A stretch of 13,974 nt of DNA from a bacterium (GTDB lineage: Bacteria > Spirochaetota > Spirochaetia > JABEVK01): the NCBI GenBank assembly GCA_021782055.1, contig JAJXVP010000056.1, positions 1-13,974 on the forward strand, given 5' to 3'. Under the pieces are notes generated by a model. That model searched no databases. It saw only the letters and a program-made list of their open reading frames with translations, and was not told the DNA's origin. This document shows, piece after piece, positions 1-5,822 of this stretch. Made by a program: the position numbers and the translations under genes. Within the stretch, counting starts at the first letter, position 1. Each line of letters opens with the position of its first letter.

Positions 1-680
1 TGTTTACAACAGGAATGGCAGGTTATCCGGGTTGTCAACATATCCCCGAAGCTTCTGCGGGGAAAGCTAAGGACTTTTCACAACTGATTAAGTTAGCAAT
101 AACCTGTTCGGCTCCTCAAGAACTTGAAACAGGAACAATTTTAGGCGGCTTTGCCCACGACCAAGTTAGCAAATTGGCCGACAAGGTGGTTGCGGCAGTT
201 AAATCGGGAGCCATCAAAAAGTTCGTGGTCATGGCAGGCTGTGACGGGCGCTTTAAGGAACGCGACTATTTTACAGGAGTCGCCCAGGCCCTGCCCCAAG
301 ATGCTGTCATTTTGACGGCGGGTTGTGCCAAATACCGCTATAACAAGCTCAATCTCGGAGACATCGGCGGTATCCCGCGGGTGTTGGATGCCGGACAATG
401 CAACGATAGTTACTCACTAGCACTCACCGCCCTCAAGCTGAAAGAGGTATTTGCCTTGAACGATGTTAACGAGTTGCCCTTGGCCTTTGATATTGCTTGG
501 TACGAGCAAAAAGCTGTCGCAGTACTCTTGGCCCTGTTGGCTTTAGGCTTTAAGAATATTCGCCTAGGCCCCACACTCCCGGCCTTTTTATCACCCAATG
601 TCACTCAAGTTCTCGTGAAGAACTTTGGGATTCAGGGGACGACTACCGTCGAGGCGGATGTGCAAGCGATTATGGCCTAA
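1..680 (+). CDS. hcp: Hybrid cluster protein (hydroxylamine reductase/NO reductase type), C-terminal part
   Basis: The gene runs in from the left edge: the frame is open from base 3, so the first Met (base 15) is internal. About 225 residues remain of a protein usually near 550. The Hcp family carries a hybrid Fe-S-O cluster and acts in the cytoplasm on hydroxylamine or NO during anaerobic nitrosative stress. Counting from the Met at base 15, the hybrid-cluster ligands expected in this half are all present: Cys76 in GCDG (the persulfide cysteine of the family), Cys104 in GCAKYRYN, Cys129 in GQCND and Glu164 in WYEQKA. The N-terminal Fe-S cluster and remaining ligands lie outside the window. 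The gene converges on the histidine kinase with a 36-base gap. The retained part shows no damage. Identification rests on these motifs and is very secure. Confidence 0.97.
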   Translation, partial: FTTGMAGYPGCQHIPEASAGKAKDFSQLIKLAITCSAPQELETGTILGGFAHDQVSKLADKVVAAVKSGAIKKFVVMAGCDGRFKERDYFTGVAQALPQDAVILTAGCAKYRYNKLNLGDIGGIPRVLDAGQCNDSYSLALTALKLKEVFALNDVNELPLAFDIAWYEQKAVAVLLALLALGFKNIRLGPTLPAFLSPNVTQVLVKNFGIQGTTTVEADVQAIMA

Positions 681-703
681 GGTAAAGCTCACCGAATTCC
701 TTC

Positions 704-719
704 TAACGGGCTCCCGTTA
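704..719. repeat. Short inverted repeat between convergent hcp and kinase genes
   Basis: TAACGGG and CCCGTTA are separated by 2 bases, giving a possible 5-6 bp stem once a realistic loop is allowed. It sits between the two convergent stop codons and its last bases include the kinase stop. Neither side has a T-tract, so a role as a bidirectional terminator is only a guess. Confidence 0.35.
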
Positions 720-1850
720 AGTGGCTTCTTCGGGTGGCTCGAGGGGTAACCAGAGGGTAAACTCTGTCCCCTCGGGGCCACTAAAAAACGAGACACGCCC
801 TCCCAAAACAGATTCCCCCAAAAGCTTCATGCTATAGGTTCCAAGACCTCGGTCGGGGGACTTTGTCGAGAACGAACGCTGAAAAATCTGCAACTGAACG
901 TCGCGAGGAATGCTCCCAGGATTATGAACCGCAAAACGAACCCCAGCCTTAACACTTTCGCCGCTGATCGTTACGGTTTGACTAGGACATACCGCTTCGA
1001 GCGCATTTTTGAGCATGTTCACCAACACGCGCTGAAGAAGAAGCTTATCACTGACTAAGGGCAACGGATCACTTGGCACGACGACTGTGATAGATTTTTG
1101 ATGCCCGACCGAATGCACCCTCATTTTGTCTGAAACCTCGCGGACTAAGGCACCCGCATCCAGAGGCTCGGAATTGCGTACCCAAGAACCTGATTCGGCC
1201 ATTTTTAATTGACGAAAGGCTAGGATTTCATCGAGAAGGTCACCACTGGAACGATGAGAGAGCGTCAACAGCTCACGCGAATCGGTGTTATTTAAGTCTG
1301 CCATTTCTGTGAGAATCTGGAGAGCTCCATGAAGCCCACCAGCAGAGTTTACGACGTCATGAAAAAAAATCCGCTCTAAGGTTTTTCGGCGCTTTTCATG
1401 ACTAGTATCGCGGAGGGACACAACCAAAAAGTTGCGTTCATTCAACTGCCAAGGTGCCGAGGAAACCTCTAGATCTAAGGCGGACGACGATTTGCCCCGC
1501 TGAATTGTTAAACGGCAATCACCTACCACCCGTCTATTTTGTTGTCTACTATCGATCAAGGTCCTAAAGGCTCCACAGACCGAGCAGGCTTCAGAAGTGC
1601 CACAACCGTCTGGGCCTTGCTGTACCTGACAACAACCCAAGGCTTCACCAAACCGTCGACCTAGGTAATCCTGAAGCTGGCCAAGCTCCCAACTCTGACA
1701 AAACGCTTCTGAGGCCCAAATGATTTGCCTTTGTTCGTTCAAAACCAAGATCTGTCCGTTCAAGGCCGAGGCGAACTGTGTCAAAGATGCTTGGCTTTGT
1801 ACCAGCTCATGATCGTTCAACAGTTGACTTGGGGTGGCTCGTGACAACAC
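717..1850 (-). CDS. PAS-domain sensor histidine kinase with cysteine-rich sensor segment
   Basis: A 377-residue kinase without membrane segments, so probably cytoplasmic. Residues about 25-150 form a PAS-like sensor. Residues 150-215 are the dimerisation/phosphoacceptor region with His164 in FFHDVVNSAGG. Residues 225-372 are the HATPase domain, with an N box around Asn278/Asn282 (NMLKNALEA), an F box near IFQRSFSTK (322-330) and a glycine loop RGLGTYS (334-340). The usual DxG of the G1 box reads NPG (310-312), a variant I associate with this kinase subgroup. The sensor holds a cluster Cys73, Cys74, Cys83, Cys89 and Cys92 (CC-x8-C-x5-C-x2-C), which could bind a metal or Fe-S centre; this is inference. 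The start is GTG at 1850, backed by AGGAG seven bases upstream. No response regulator gene is adjacent, so its partner is unknown. The neighbour, convergently placed, is hcp. Confidence 0.92.
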   Translation of the reverse strand: MLSRATPSQLLNDHELVQSQASLTQFASALNGQILVLNEQRQIIWASEAFCQSWELGQLQDYLGRRFGEALGCCQVQQGPDGCGTSEACSVCGAFRTLIDSRQQNRRVVGDCRLTIQRGKSSSALDLEVSSAPWQLNERNFLVVSLRDTSHEKRRKTLERIFFHDVVNSAGGLHGALQILTEMADLNNTDSRELLTLSHRSSGDLLDEILAFRQLKMAESGSWVRNSEPLDAGALVREVSDKMRVHSVGHQKSITVVVPSDPLPLVSDKLLLQRVLVNMLKNALEAVCPSQTVTISGESVKAGVRFAVHNPGSIPRDVQLQIFQRSFSTKSPDRGLGTYSMKLLGESVLGGRVSFFSGPEGTEFTLWLPLEPPEEAT

Positions 1851-1857
1851 AACGGGA

Positions 1858-1862
1858 CTCCT
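1858..1862 (-). promoter_or_regulatory. Ribosome binding site fixing the GTG start of the kinase
   Basis: AGGAG on the minus strand, seven bases before GTG at 1848-1850. It decides for the GTG start, since no upstream ATG in frame has a comparable site. Confidence 0.75.
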
Positions 1863-1930
1863 GTCGAGCCCAATAGCTCAACTTTTTAAGTTTAATGAAT
1901 TTTTATGAGGAGTTCCAGAAATCTCGTGCC

Positions 1931-1959
1931 TTGAATCCGACACTTCGCACGCGTACAAT
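1931..1959 (+). promoter_or_regulatory. Sigma-70-like promoter ending 6 bases before the start codon
   Basis: TTGAAT (1931-1936), a 17-base spacer, and TACAAT (1954-1959). Only six bases (ACAGCT) separate the -10 box from ATG at 1966. Transcription would normally start about 6-8 bases after the -10 box, at or next to the A of the ATG, so the message is predicted to be leaderless. No Shine-Dalgarno sequence is visible upstream of this ATG. Confidence 0.7.
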
Positions 1960-1965
1960 ACAGCT

Positions 1966-2514
1966 ATGGCTCGTTTAACAAAGTTTCTTAAAAACCTGCT
2001 TCGGTTGATCTTTTTTACCATTGCCATCGCTAGCATCCTTTTTACCGTGCAAAGCATTTGGCATGTGTTTACCCCGATCATTGCCTACGTGGATCAAGAT
2101 GTAAATCTTGCCACTTCGACGCTTTCAGTACAAGTCATGACGGGTGTTTCTATTGCCGCCTTGGTTCTGTTCTTTGTTTTTCTTGCTATCGCCATTCTTC
2201 ACCGAGGCATCAACAATCGGCAGTTTGTCAGCTCCTTCTTTCGAAACATCTTATCCTCGGTCATCTTTGTCGTATCCGACTGGGCTTTCAGCACCCTTCA
2301 AAAGCAGGGACGGTTTTACCTCCTGCTAGCCTTGGTGCTAACGTTGATTATTACCATTATCCTTATTGAAATGGTGGCCAAAGCGTCGAATCAAAAGGCC
2401 GAAGTTTCGATGCGTACTGATCTGATGTCGTCCGTCACCGCCGGTTTGGCCTTTGGTCTCATTTTGGCGACGGGGCAATTCACTTGGGGCTGGGTTAAAC
2501 ATTTTATTCCGTGA
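1966..2514 (+). CDS. Four-helix integral membrane protein of unknown function
   Basis: I do not recognise this 182-residue protein. It begins with a basic stretch (Arg3, Lys6, Lys9, Arg13) followed by a long hydrophobic segment at about 14-41, and has further likely membrane helices at about 57-78, 117-137 and 155-177. The polar loop after helix 2 (80-112) is basic and would be cytoplasmic by the positive-inside rule. The shape is that of a small inner-membrane protein, with no catalytic motif evident. It stands alone: divergent from the kinase and convergent with the U32 gene. Its promoter abuts the ATG, which has no Shine-Dalgarno sequence, so translation is probably leaderless. The stop codon lies inside the first copy of a 14-bp direct repeat. 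Confidence 0.85.
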   Translation: MARLTKFLKNLLRLIFFTIAIASILFTVQSIWHVFTPIIAYVDQDVNLATSTLSVQVMTGVSIAALVLFFVFLAIAILHRGINNRQFVSSFFRNILSSVIFVVSDWAFSTLQKQGRFYLLLALVLTLIITIILIEMVAKASNQKAEVSMRTDLMSSVTAGLAFGLILATGQFTWGWVKHFIP

Positions 2515-2545
2515 GGTTCGTGGGCATCCCTTGAGGTTCGTGGGC
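2512..2545. repeat. Two exact 14-bp direct repeats, 20 bp apart
   Basis: TGAGGTTCGTGGGC occurs at 2512-2525 and again, identically, at 2532-2545. The first copy contains the stop codon of the membrane protein gene. Shorter AGGTT cores recur at 2570 and 2589, so cores start at 2514, 2534, 2570 and 2589. The second copy also forms an 11-bp palindrome with CCACG (2539-2549). Together these occupy almost all of the 78-base gap between two convergent genes. The function is unknown. Confidence 0.75.
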
Positions 2546-2592
2546 CACGCCCCGCAAGGGCTATTCCCGAGGTTTATCCACCGCTCTCAGGT

Positions 2593-3819
2593 TTAATCTC
2601 CGCGTGATGAAAGACCCCAGGCTTGCCCCCCCACCAGTTGCCCTTCAAGCTGTTGATACACCGGTAGAATGTCCTGAAGAAACGCTGGATCAATACTGAC
2701 CGCTTGATCCGCAATGCGCTGGCAATACCCGCACTTGTCGCATTCTTGGTCAAGACAGCTGACTTTTTCGAAACGGTCAAGAAAATTGGCGGGAATCTTT
2801 TGGGCGTCAATGTAAATAGGATTCTTTTCCTGAGAAAAAAATATTCCTTGATTTTTTAAGAACTTGAGAGCAGACCCGGACAGGCCTAACGGCATTTTCC
2901 AGAAACGGAATGTTTTAAGCCACCACCAGCGTTCAAACCGGGGAGCTGGCTTCTGAAAGCCCCAAGACAGGAGTAAATCTGCTAAATTCCCCTCCCAGCG
3001 ACGATCATGGTAAGCCTGCGCCCTTTGAACCAAGGCGTACGAGGGGATATTCCGCTCCAGCAGTTTAAAGGTCGTGTAACCAATATTTTCGTACCGAGGG
3101 GTGTCTTCGGGGCGAATCCAACCCGCTGAAATGAACAACTCTTTGTGGGTCAGACGATTTTTTTGACACTGGATAATCGGGTAATCGATGTAGAATTTCG
3201 GATTGGTCACACTAGCATGCGCATGACCATTTTGATGTTGAATTTGATAGGGGCAGTTCGGCTGGCAAAAATGGTTGGCAATAAGCACCAAGTCTGCCTT
3301 AACCGCCTGACGAATGGCTGATAACTTTTCAAAATCCCTGTTAATCGAAAAAGACTCTAAGTTAATGGCGTCTGCACCCAGATCTTCCCAGAAACGGGCT
3401 CGTTTGACAGTATCGACTTGAGCGTAGATCCCCACCTTGACTTTGAAGCGAGGCCACCGTTTTTTAACAATTTGTACTAAATACGGGGCGGTAATGGTGA
3501 GCGTATCGACCTTCTGGTCCTCTAACCACCCCAACAGTGCCTCTAATTGACGGTGAAAACGAGGGGTCCACTCTTCATTGCCGAAACAAGCGGCATTCAA
3601 AAGGTAGTTGAACTCCATCCCTGCGGCATGAACCGCTTGGATGTAGGTGGCAAGTCCCTTTTTTGACAACCGAGTCGCCATAAATGAGGGGCGCCCCCCC
3701 CCTACCGAGTCAAACGGAAGTTTTCCATAAATTTCAAAAGCCCCAGCGGCCTTCAATTGAGGTAGAATTTCGAGGTCGTAGTTGGCAGGAACGGTCAAAC
3801 GCATACGGAATAATACCAT
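2593..3819 (-). CDS. Peptidase U32 family protein with extra C-terminal cysteine cluster
   Basis: A 408-residue protein with the U32-type fold pattern: an N-terminal TIM-barrel-like half with repeated hydrophobic strands (KVDTLTITAPYL, VKVGIYAQVDTV, GADAINLES), then the cysteine motif HFCQPNCPYQ (Cys185, Cys189) and Cys218. In characterised U32 proteins such as UbiU, UbiV and TrhP/RlhA, which act in O2-independent hydroxylation or RNA modification, conserved cysteines hold a 4Fe-4S cluster, so an Fe-S enzyme is more likely than a protease. A second cluster, Cys355, Cys360, Cys363 and Cys366 (C-x4-C-x2-C-x2-C), lies near the C-terminus and resembles a further Fe-S site. The start at 3819 has only a weak AAGG five bases upstream; Met6 has no better signal. 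It is divergent from cheY. The substrate is unknown. Family assignment is good, function uncertain. Confidence 0.82.
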   Translation of the reverse strand: MVLFRMRLTVPANYDLEILPQLKAAGAFEIYGKLPFDSVGGGRPSFMATRLSKKGLATYIQAVHAAGMEFNYLLNAACFGNEEWTPRFHRQLEALLGWLEDQKVDTLTITAPYLVQIVKKRWPRFKVKVGIYAQVDTVKRARFWEDLGADAINLESFSINRDFEKLSAIRQAVKADLVLIANHFCQPNCPYQIQHQNGHAHASVTNPKFYIDYPIIQCQKNRLTHKELFISAGWIRPEDTPRYENIGYTTFKLLERNIPSYALVQRAQAYHDRRWEGNLADLLLSWGFQKPAPRFERWWWLKTFRFWKMPLGLSGSALKFLKNQGIFFSQEKNPIYIDAQKIPANFLDRFEKVSCLDQECDKCGYCQRIADQAVSIDPAFLQDILPVYQQLEGQLVGGQAWGLSSRGD

Positions 3820-3846
3820 GAAGCCTTAGACCTGCAAACCCAGTCC

Positions 3847-3875
3847 TTGATTCCTTTGCCAACTGACATTACACT
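3847..3875 (+). promoter_or_regulatory. Probable sigma-70-like promoter of cheY
   Basis: TTGATT (3847-3852), a 17-base spacer and TACACT (3870-3875). The -10 box overlaps the left end of a 12-bp perfect palindrome. An overlapping alternative is TTGCCA (3856-3861) with TACTAG (3878-3883), spacer 16, which lies inside the palindrome. Confidence 0.5.
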
Positions 3876-3884
3876 AGTACTAGT
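3873..3884. promoter_or_regulatory. 12-bp perfect palindrome in the cheY promoter, possible operator
   Basis: ACTAGTACTAGT reads the same on both strands and is also a tandem duplication of ACTAGT. It overlaps the predicted -10 element and transcription start, where a bound dimer would block initiation. The operator role is inferred from position and symmetry only. Confidence 0.45.
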
Positions 3885-3904
3885 CCGCTCTTCAGGAGAT
3901 AAGC

Positions 3905-4342
3905 ATGAAGAACAAGGTGGATTTTCCAACCATCAACGCAAAAACGCCTGACGGCATTAAGGACGACGGTACACCTTACCGCGTTCTGGTCGTCGATGAC
4001 TCGATGTTTGTCACCAAACAGATCGGTCAGATTTTGACCTCCGAAGGGTTTGAAGTCGTAGCAACCGCTCCCGACGGAGAAGCTGGAGTCGAAAAATACA
4101 AAGAATTGTTTCCCAACGTCGATTTGGTGACCATGGATATTACCATGCCCAAGATGGATGGGGTAACAGCTCTCGAGAAAATTAGGGAATTTGATCCCGA
4201 GGCACGGGTGATTATGGTGAGTGCCTTAGGAAAACAAGACCTCGTCAAAGATGCCCTGGTCAAAGGGGCAAAGAACTATATTGTTAAACCCCTCGACCGG
4301 GAAAAAGTTCTCGAGCGAGTGGTAAACTCTTTGAAAAAGTGA
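3905..4342 (+). CDS. cheY: Chemotaxis response regulator CheY (single receiver domain)
   Basis: A 145-residue stand-alone receiver. An N-terminal tail of about 24 residues precedes the domain (25-145), as I recall for spirochaete CheY proteins. All receiver landmarks are present: acidic pair Asp31-Asp32, phosphoacceptor Asp78 in TMDITMPKMDG, Ser106 in the Thr/Ser position (MVSALGK), and Lys128 in IVKPLD. When phosphorylated by CheA, such proteins bind the flagellar switch and alter rotation. No output domain exists. ATG follows AGGAG (3894-3898) by six bases. The downstream YkgJ-type gene overlaps it through GTGA. No other chemotaxis genes are in the window, so CheY is encoded apart from any cheA/cheX cluster. 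The general assignment is secure; exact role as motor CheY versus another receiver rests on resemblance. Confidence 0.93.
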   Translation: MKNKVDFPTINAKTPDGIKDDGTPYRVLVVDDSMFVTKQIGQILTSEGFEVVATAPDGEAGVEKYKELFPNVDLVTMDITMPKMDGVTALEKIREFDPEARVIMVSALGKQDLVKDALVKGAKNYIVKPLDREKVLERVVNSLKK

Positions 4343-4578
4343 TCTGTCGTGCCGGCTGTGGCGCCTGCTGTATAGCTCCGTCGATTTCTTCTCTAGCCAA
4401 GCCTGCAGGGGTTCCTTGCATTCACCTTGATAGCAGAAATTTGTGTCGCTTATGGGGTGACCCTAGGCGTCCTTCAGTCTGCTCTTCGTTGAATCCAGAG
4501 CCTTCTATGTGTGGAAATACCCGCGCCGAGGCTTTGGAACTTCTTGCCACCTTGGAACGATTAACCTTACCGGATTGA
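4339..4578 (+). CDS. YkgJ-type cysteine-cluster protein (putative Zn/Fe-binding)
   Basis: A 79-residue protein matching the YkgJ-like cysteine-cluster family: it opens with CRAGCGACCIAPS (Cys3, Cys7, Cys10, Cys11), continues with Cys27, Cys36 and the RPSVC motif (Cys48), and ends with a conserved CG (Cys58). Eight cysteines in 79 residues point to metal binding; the family function is unknown. Relatives as I remember them carry a PIPGMP-like loop between the serine pair (17-18) and KPAGV (21-25). That loop is almost absent here. The start is GTG at 4339, sharing bases with the cheY stop (GTGA), with no own Shine-Dalgarno, so translation probably depends on ribosomes finishing cheY. The stop codon lies in the -35 box of the fabV promoter. 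Confidence 0.85.
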   Translation: MICRAGCGACCIAPSISSLAKPAGVPCIHLDSRNLCRLWGDPRRPSVCSSLNPEPSMCGNTRAEALELLATLERLTLPD

Positions 4579-4604
4579 CGCCTGGCAAGATTTCCTCTCA
4601 TAAT
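4575..4604 (+). promoter_or_regulatory. Sigma-70-like promoter of fabV ending 8 bases before the ATG
   Basis: TTGACG (4575-4580), an 18-base spacer and CATAAT (4599-4604), each five of six to consensus. Eight bases separate the -10 from ATG at 4613, so the transcript should have zero to a few leader bases. No Shine-Dalgarno sequence precedes this ATG. The -35 box overlaps the stop codon of the upstream gene. Confidence 0.65.
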
Positions 4605-4612
4605 AACAAACT

Positions 4613-5803
4613 ATGATCGTCAAACCTAAAATCATCAATAATGTCTGCCTAACGTCACATCCTGTAGGTTGTGCCGCCGATGTAGAGCGCCAAATTGCTT
4701 ACGTCCAGTCTAAGGGTACCCTTTCACAGGCACCCAAGAATGTGCTTGTGATAGGATCTTCAACCGGCTACGGCCTAGCCAGTCGTATCGTTGCTGCCTT
4801 TGGAGGTGGTGCAAAAACAATCGGTGTTGCTTTTGAGCGAGCAGGAAGTGAAAAAGGTCCTGGAACAGCTGGGTTTTACAATACGATTGCCTTTGACCGT
4901 TTAGCCGCAAAGGCAGGGTTGTTTAGCAAAAGCTTCAATGCCGACGCCTTTTCCACCGACACCAAAACGGCGGTACTTGATGCCGTGCGCACTCACTTAG
5001 GTAAAATTGACCTCTTAGTCTATAGCTTAGCCAGCCCTGTTCGAACTGACCCCAAAGATGGAGTCCAATATCGGTCGGTCCTCAAGCCGATTGGCCATGA
5101 TTATGTGGCAAAATCGATTGATCCCTTTAAAGGGGAAGTCAAAATCGCTACAGTCAATCCTGCAACTCCCGAGGAAGTCGCCGCTACAGTAAAAGTCATG
5201 GGGGGTGAAGATTGGCAATTGTGGATTGAAGCTCTTGCGCAAGCGGGGTTGCTTGCAACTGGGTTCCGCACTGTGGCGTATTCGTATATTGGACCAGAGG
5301 TGACCTATCCTTTTTACCGTTCCGGGACAATTGGCAAAGCCAAAGAACACCTGGAAGGCACCGTAAAAGCTCTCAATCAAGGTCCGTTGGCTGCCCTAGG
5401 CGGAAAGGCCTTTGTCAGCGTCAACAAAGCCTTGGTCACGCGTGCCAGCGCCGTCATTCCCGCAGTCTCCCTCTATATTTCACTGCTGTACAAAGTTATG
5501 AAAGCTAAAGGTATTCATGAAGGCTGTATTGAACAAATCGATCGCTTGTTCCGTGACCGGCTGAGTGCCCCCACCGTTCCCACCGATGCTCAAGGGCTGA
5601 TTCGTATTGACGATTGGGAAATGCGACCTGACGTTCAGGCAGAAATTGCTGGGCTTTGGGACAAAGTTTCTGCAGAAAACTTGATGCAGATTGCCGATAT
5701 TGCAGGGTTTGAGCAAGACTTTCTTCAGTTGAATGGGTTTGCCCTTCCTGGAGTGGACTACGAAGCTGACCTTTCCTTGCAGGTGCTTGAAGCCGGAGTT
5801 TAA
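4613..5803 (+). CDS. fabV: Trans-2-enoyl-CoA/ACP reductase, FabV/Ter type
   Basis: A 396-residue NADH-dependent reductase that reduces the double bond of trans-2-enoyl thioesters. Relatives serve as FabV in fatty-acid elongation or as Ter (crotonyl-CoA to butyryl-CoA) in fermentation. The whole length follows T. denticola Ter as I recall it: start MIVKPKIINN, nucleotide-binding loop GSSTGYGLASR (48-58), YSLASPVRTDP (137-147), TVKVMGGEDW (192-201) and YSYIGPE (223-229). The catalytic signature Y-x8-K is intact as Tyr235 and Lys244. In the substrate-binding helix, positions I align with Ile287, Leu291 and Phe295 of T. denticola Ter are Val285, Ile289 and Tyr293 here. It has its own promoter, no Shine-Dalgarno, and is followed after 19 bases by the CBS membrane protein gene. 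The family is certain; substrate chain length is not. Confidence 0.96.
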   Translation: MIVKPKIINNVCLTSHPVGCAADVERQIAYVQSKGTLSQAPKNVLVIGSSTGYGLASRIVAAFGGGAKTIGVAFERAGSEKGPGTAGFYNTIAFDRLAAKAGLFSKSFNADAFSTDTKTAVLDAVRTHLGKIDLLVYSLASPVRTDPKDGVQYRSVLKPIGHDYVAKSIDPFKGEVKIATVNPATPEEVAATVKVMGGEDWQLWIEALAQAGLLATGFRTVAYSYIGPEVTYPFYRSGTIGKAKEHLEGTVKALNQGPLAALGGKAFVSVNKALVTRASAVIPAVSLYISLLYKVMKAKGIHEGCIEQIDRLFRDRLSAPTVPTDAQGLIRIDDWEMRPDVQAEIAGLWDKVSAENLMQIADIAGFEQDFLQLNGFALPGVDYEADLSLQVLEAGV

Positions 5804-5822
5804 CTCTAGGGCAAGCTAAACC

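Noticed and set aside
704..719. Rho-independent terminator for hcp
   Set aside because: The hairpin has a tiny loop and no T-tract on either strand. Kept only as an inverted repeat.
2574..2810. 78-residue frame on - at the end of the U32 gene
   Set aside because: Out-of-frame overlap with the U32 coding region. No start signal and no recognisable features.
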